This document shows positions 62,046-64,000 of a stretch of DNA of 64,000 nucleotides, piece after piece. A program made the translations under genes and the position numbers. The DNA comes from Verpa conica (taxonomy: Eukaryota > Ascomycota > Pezizomycetes > Pezizales > Morchellaceae). The stretch's first letter is position 1. Each line of letters begins with the position of its first letter. The stretch spans positions 186,001-250,000 of the forward strand of contig JAUFSD010000017.1 of NCBI GenBank assembly GCA_033030425.1. Reading direction: 5' to 3'. The notes under the pieces were generated by a model. It searched no databases, was not told the origin of the DNA, and worked only from the letters and a program-made list of their open reading frames with translations.

Positions 62046-64000
62046 ATGAACTGGACTGGTGGTAGTCGTGCTCGAAATAACAAGTCATCCTCTAACATAA
62101 CCCGTCTCCAGAAACGCTTCTTTGCTAAAGTCCGTGCCCAGAATTCAGCCTCTCTCACTCATGTAGACTCATCTTTCAACCCCGGTAATAACTCATTACT
62201 TGCGGGGAAGCGAAGAAAGACCTGTGTTCCAGATTTCGATATCGTCCTACCAAAAGACACATACCAAGAAGGACCGTCACAAAAAAGAAGACATCTTGGA
62301 TCAGAAGGCTTGGCACTTTCTGGAGGGATAAGAGCAACACCTGAATCATCAATCCAATCTTTTGGGAAAGGGGATCAAAGGGGCAATCGACTAAAAACAA
62401 AGAAGCAACTTCTTCTAGAGAAGGATAATTGGGTGTGTACGGAAGTATCACGGCCGCTGGTTTTGAAAAATAAAGATGAAAGTCTTGGGGGCATGAACAT
62501 ACGCCCAGTAGTAAGAAGAGCTGTCACGGGGCGCTCAAACTACCATCGGCTGCCGCTTAGCGGTGTCAGTTCTGGTGAGGGTCTTGGGATCTGTGTAGGA
62601 GAGCCTCAGGAGCCAAACGATTCTTGCTATCCTTCGCTGGAAAGAAGGTCCATTTATCCTGGGAGGAATGTCCAAGGCGAACGTAGGAGGCTTCGTAATG
62701 GTGCTTTCCGAAACCTTAGTGATGGGGGATATGTGCAGATTGGTGGTAGCACTCAGTCTAGAAACAATGACGTCGAACAGCAGGAGCCATTAGCAAGGGA
62801 GATGTCCCATATCTCGGAGGATACAATGTTGTTTGATCTGGAGGGTCAGCCAGATGGATATGGCCTATCACCTCAACGTCAAATTATACCTACAGGAGAT
62901 CCTATTTCCGGAAGGAGTTTTGAGGCAATGCCTGTGCGGAAGGTCCCTAAGGCTCCAGTATATAACCTCAATGGGTGGAACGCTAATCGAGATCTCCACG
63001 TGAATAACGGGCTTCTCTCATCACCGCTTGCACCCTACTCACAGAACATAAACAGCCGAGGGTTATTAGGACCAATCGATCCGTTTAATTATACGAGTTC
63101 ACAACCAGTAAGGGACATAATTGAGGAGATTGATGCTGCAGCTTTAGATGTAGTATCCAGTACCCCCTCGACTATTCTATCAACTATATATGTTCGACCT
63201 GAGATAACCCGCTCACCCATCCGAGAACCGCTGTTACCTTTTACAAATAGTACCGAAGAGGCCCTAGGACACCCGATTAGTTTGCATGGGAAGTATCAAA
63301 CCGGTTCCCGATGCGTGGGCCCTAGCCAAAAGAGGAACGATGGCCTAAATCGCTTTTTAGAAGAAAACACCGAGAATACACAGAATCAATCTCTTATCGT
63401 ATACGCATCCTCTATATGCAGCTCACCCCCTAGAGATAATGGTGAGGACTGGATGTTGGGATCAGGTATTTCTACAAAACCATATCAAAATCTTGGAAAC
63501 ACCGATTGTATTCCTACTCGTGGGTGTGAAGACGACTGGGAGAGCTTTCTCAAAACTCATACCGTCAACGAGGACAATGTTACGGATATGCGCAAAGATA
63601 TAAAGTACGATGACGTTCAAGAGCATTTAGAAGAGATAGGGATTTGGGATAGGCAAGCGGAGCCCGCGGGCTTGGGGGGGACATTCATTGGAAACCATAA
63701 TAATCATGATGAAGAATATGACAGTCATAGTAACCAGGCAGAAAATTATATTAAGGGACAAAACACGAAAGAAATAGCTAGTTTGAAGAGCCATCCAACT
63801 CTTGTACTGGCACAACCCCCTCTTTTGCTAGAGAACGAAAGGGAAGAAGCGTCTTGGAGAGATTTTGCTACAGGCTTACCAGATAAATTAGGCAATACCA
63901 ATACCATAGGAGATAGGTCTGACGTCAGTGCTATAAGGGCCGCAAAATCCTGTAGCGGTACTCTATCTACGATCGAGGGCTTGGTAAATGAAAAATCTGG
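62046..64000 (+). CDS. large hypothetical protein, 3' partial
   Basis: From the ATG at 62046 the frame is open without a stop for 651 codons to the right edge, which is far beyond chance. The product starts MNWTGGSRARNNKSSSNITR, is Asn/Ser/Arg-rich and low in hydrophobic clusters, and has no recognisable domain, signal peptide or TM segment. Basic stretches (e.g. GKRRKT near 55) could be nuclear localisation signals. Later parts contain acidic patches and an EDDWESFLK motif (~ residue 495). It resembles the disordered N-terminal part of a large nuclear fungal protein whose folded domains lie beyond the edge. It has only one methionine-rich start candidate upstream of the long frame. Function unknown. 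Confidence 0.8.
   Translation, partial: MNWTGGSRARNNKSSSNITRLQKRFFAKVRAQNSASLTHVDSSFNPGNNSLLAGKRRKTCVPDFDIVLPKDTYQEGPSQKRRHLGSEGLALSGGIRATPESSIQSFGKGDQRGNRLKTKKQLLLEKDNWVCTEVSRPLVLKNKDESLGGMNIRPVVRRAVTGRSNYHRLPLSGVSSGEGLGICVGEPQEPNDSCYPSLERRSIYPGRNVQGERRRLRNGAFRNLSDGGYVQIGGSTQSRNNDVEQQEPLAREMSHISEDTMLFDLEGQPDGYGLSPQRQIIPTGDPISGRSFEAMPVRKVPKAPVYNLNGWNANRDLHVNNGLLSSPLAPYSQNINSRGLLGPIDPFNYTSSQPVRDIIEEIDAAALDVVSSTPSTILSTIYVRPEITRSPIREPLLPFTNSTEEALGHPISLHGKYQTGSRCVGPSQKRNDGLNRFLEENTENTQNQSLIVYASSICSSPPRDNGEDWMLGSGISTKPYQNLGNTDCIPTRGCEDDWESFLKTHTVNEDNVTDMRKDIKYDDVQEHLEEIGIWDRQAEPAGLGGTFIGNHNNHDEEYDSHSNQAENYIKGQNTKEIASLKSHPTLVLAQPPLLLENEREEASWRDFATGLPDKLGNTNTIGDRSDVSAIRAAKSCSGTLSTIEGLVNEKS

Overview
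The window is nuclear DNA of a filamentous ascomycete (Pezizomycotina). The genes carry short introns (about 50-130 nt) with GT...AG ends and CTAAT-type branch sites, and the products are fungal: a CYP52-type P450, PEX6, MED20, an Nsr1/Gar2 nucleolin, Pso2/SNM1 and mitochondrial mL54. Genes are widely spaced (1-3 kb gaps) and separated by AT-rich DNA with long C/G and A/T runs, which would suit a Pezizomycetes-like genome; the exact lineage cannot be fixed from sequence alone.

Layout. 0-3 kb: 3' part of a multi-RRM protein cut by the left edge. 6 kb: BTB-domain protein. 8.4-10.3 kb: peroxisomal 2-hydroxyacyl-CoA lyase ending in SKL. 12.8-14.8 kb: an unrecognised, internally repetitive protein preceded by a 67-bp tandem repeat. 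16.4-18.7 kb: membrane nucleotide pyrophosphatase/phosphodiesterase. 21.1-22.8 kb: CYP52-type P450. 25.6-27.6 kb: secreted endonuclease/exonuclease/phosphatase protein. 30.8-33.8 kb: Pso2/SNM1 nuclease. 34.6-39 kb: accessory block with a short zinc-finger-like protein, an F-box/ankyrin protein and two paralogous unknown proteins. 39.7-44.1 kb: PEX6 in four exons. 45.2-47.5 kb: protein kinase fused to ankyrin repeats. 48.5-49.2 kb: MED20. 51.5-52.9 kb: serine-rich single-TM protein. 54.4-55.5 kb: Cys-rich secreted/TM protein. 56.8-58.6 kb: Nsr1-like nucleolin, divergent from mL54 (59.3-60.1 kb). 61.0-61.6 kb: LSM2. 62.0-64.0 kb: a large open ORF cut by the right edge.

Several genes had to be assembled by splicing in frame: LSM2 (five exons), MED20 (14-nt first exon), PEX6, CYP52, the nuclease, the lyase, the kinase/ankyrin protein, Nsr1 and mL54. 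Most are scattered housekeeping genes rather than a cluster. A loose theme is lipid catabolism and peroxisomes (CYP52, PTS1-tagged lyase, PEX6), but they are 10-30 kb apart.

The least explained items are the repeat protein with its 67-bp upstream repeats, the paralog pair at 37.0-38.8 kb, two structured A-box/B-box/T6 segments that look like Pol III units (29.5 and 39.2 kb), and two small non-autonomous transposon-like elements with terminal inverted repeats and matching target-site duplications (23.2 and 44.5 kb).
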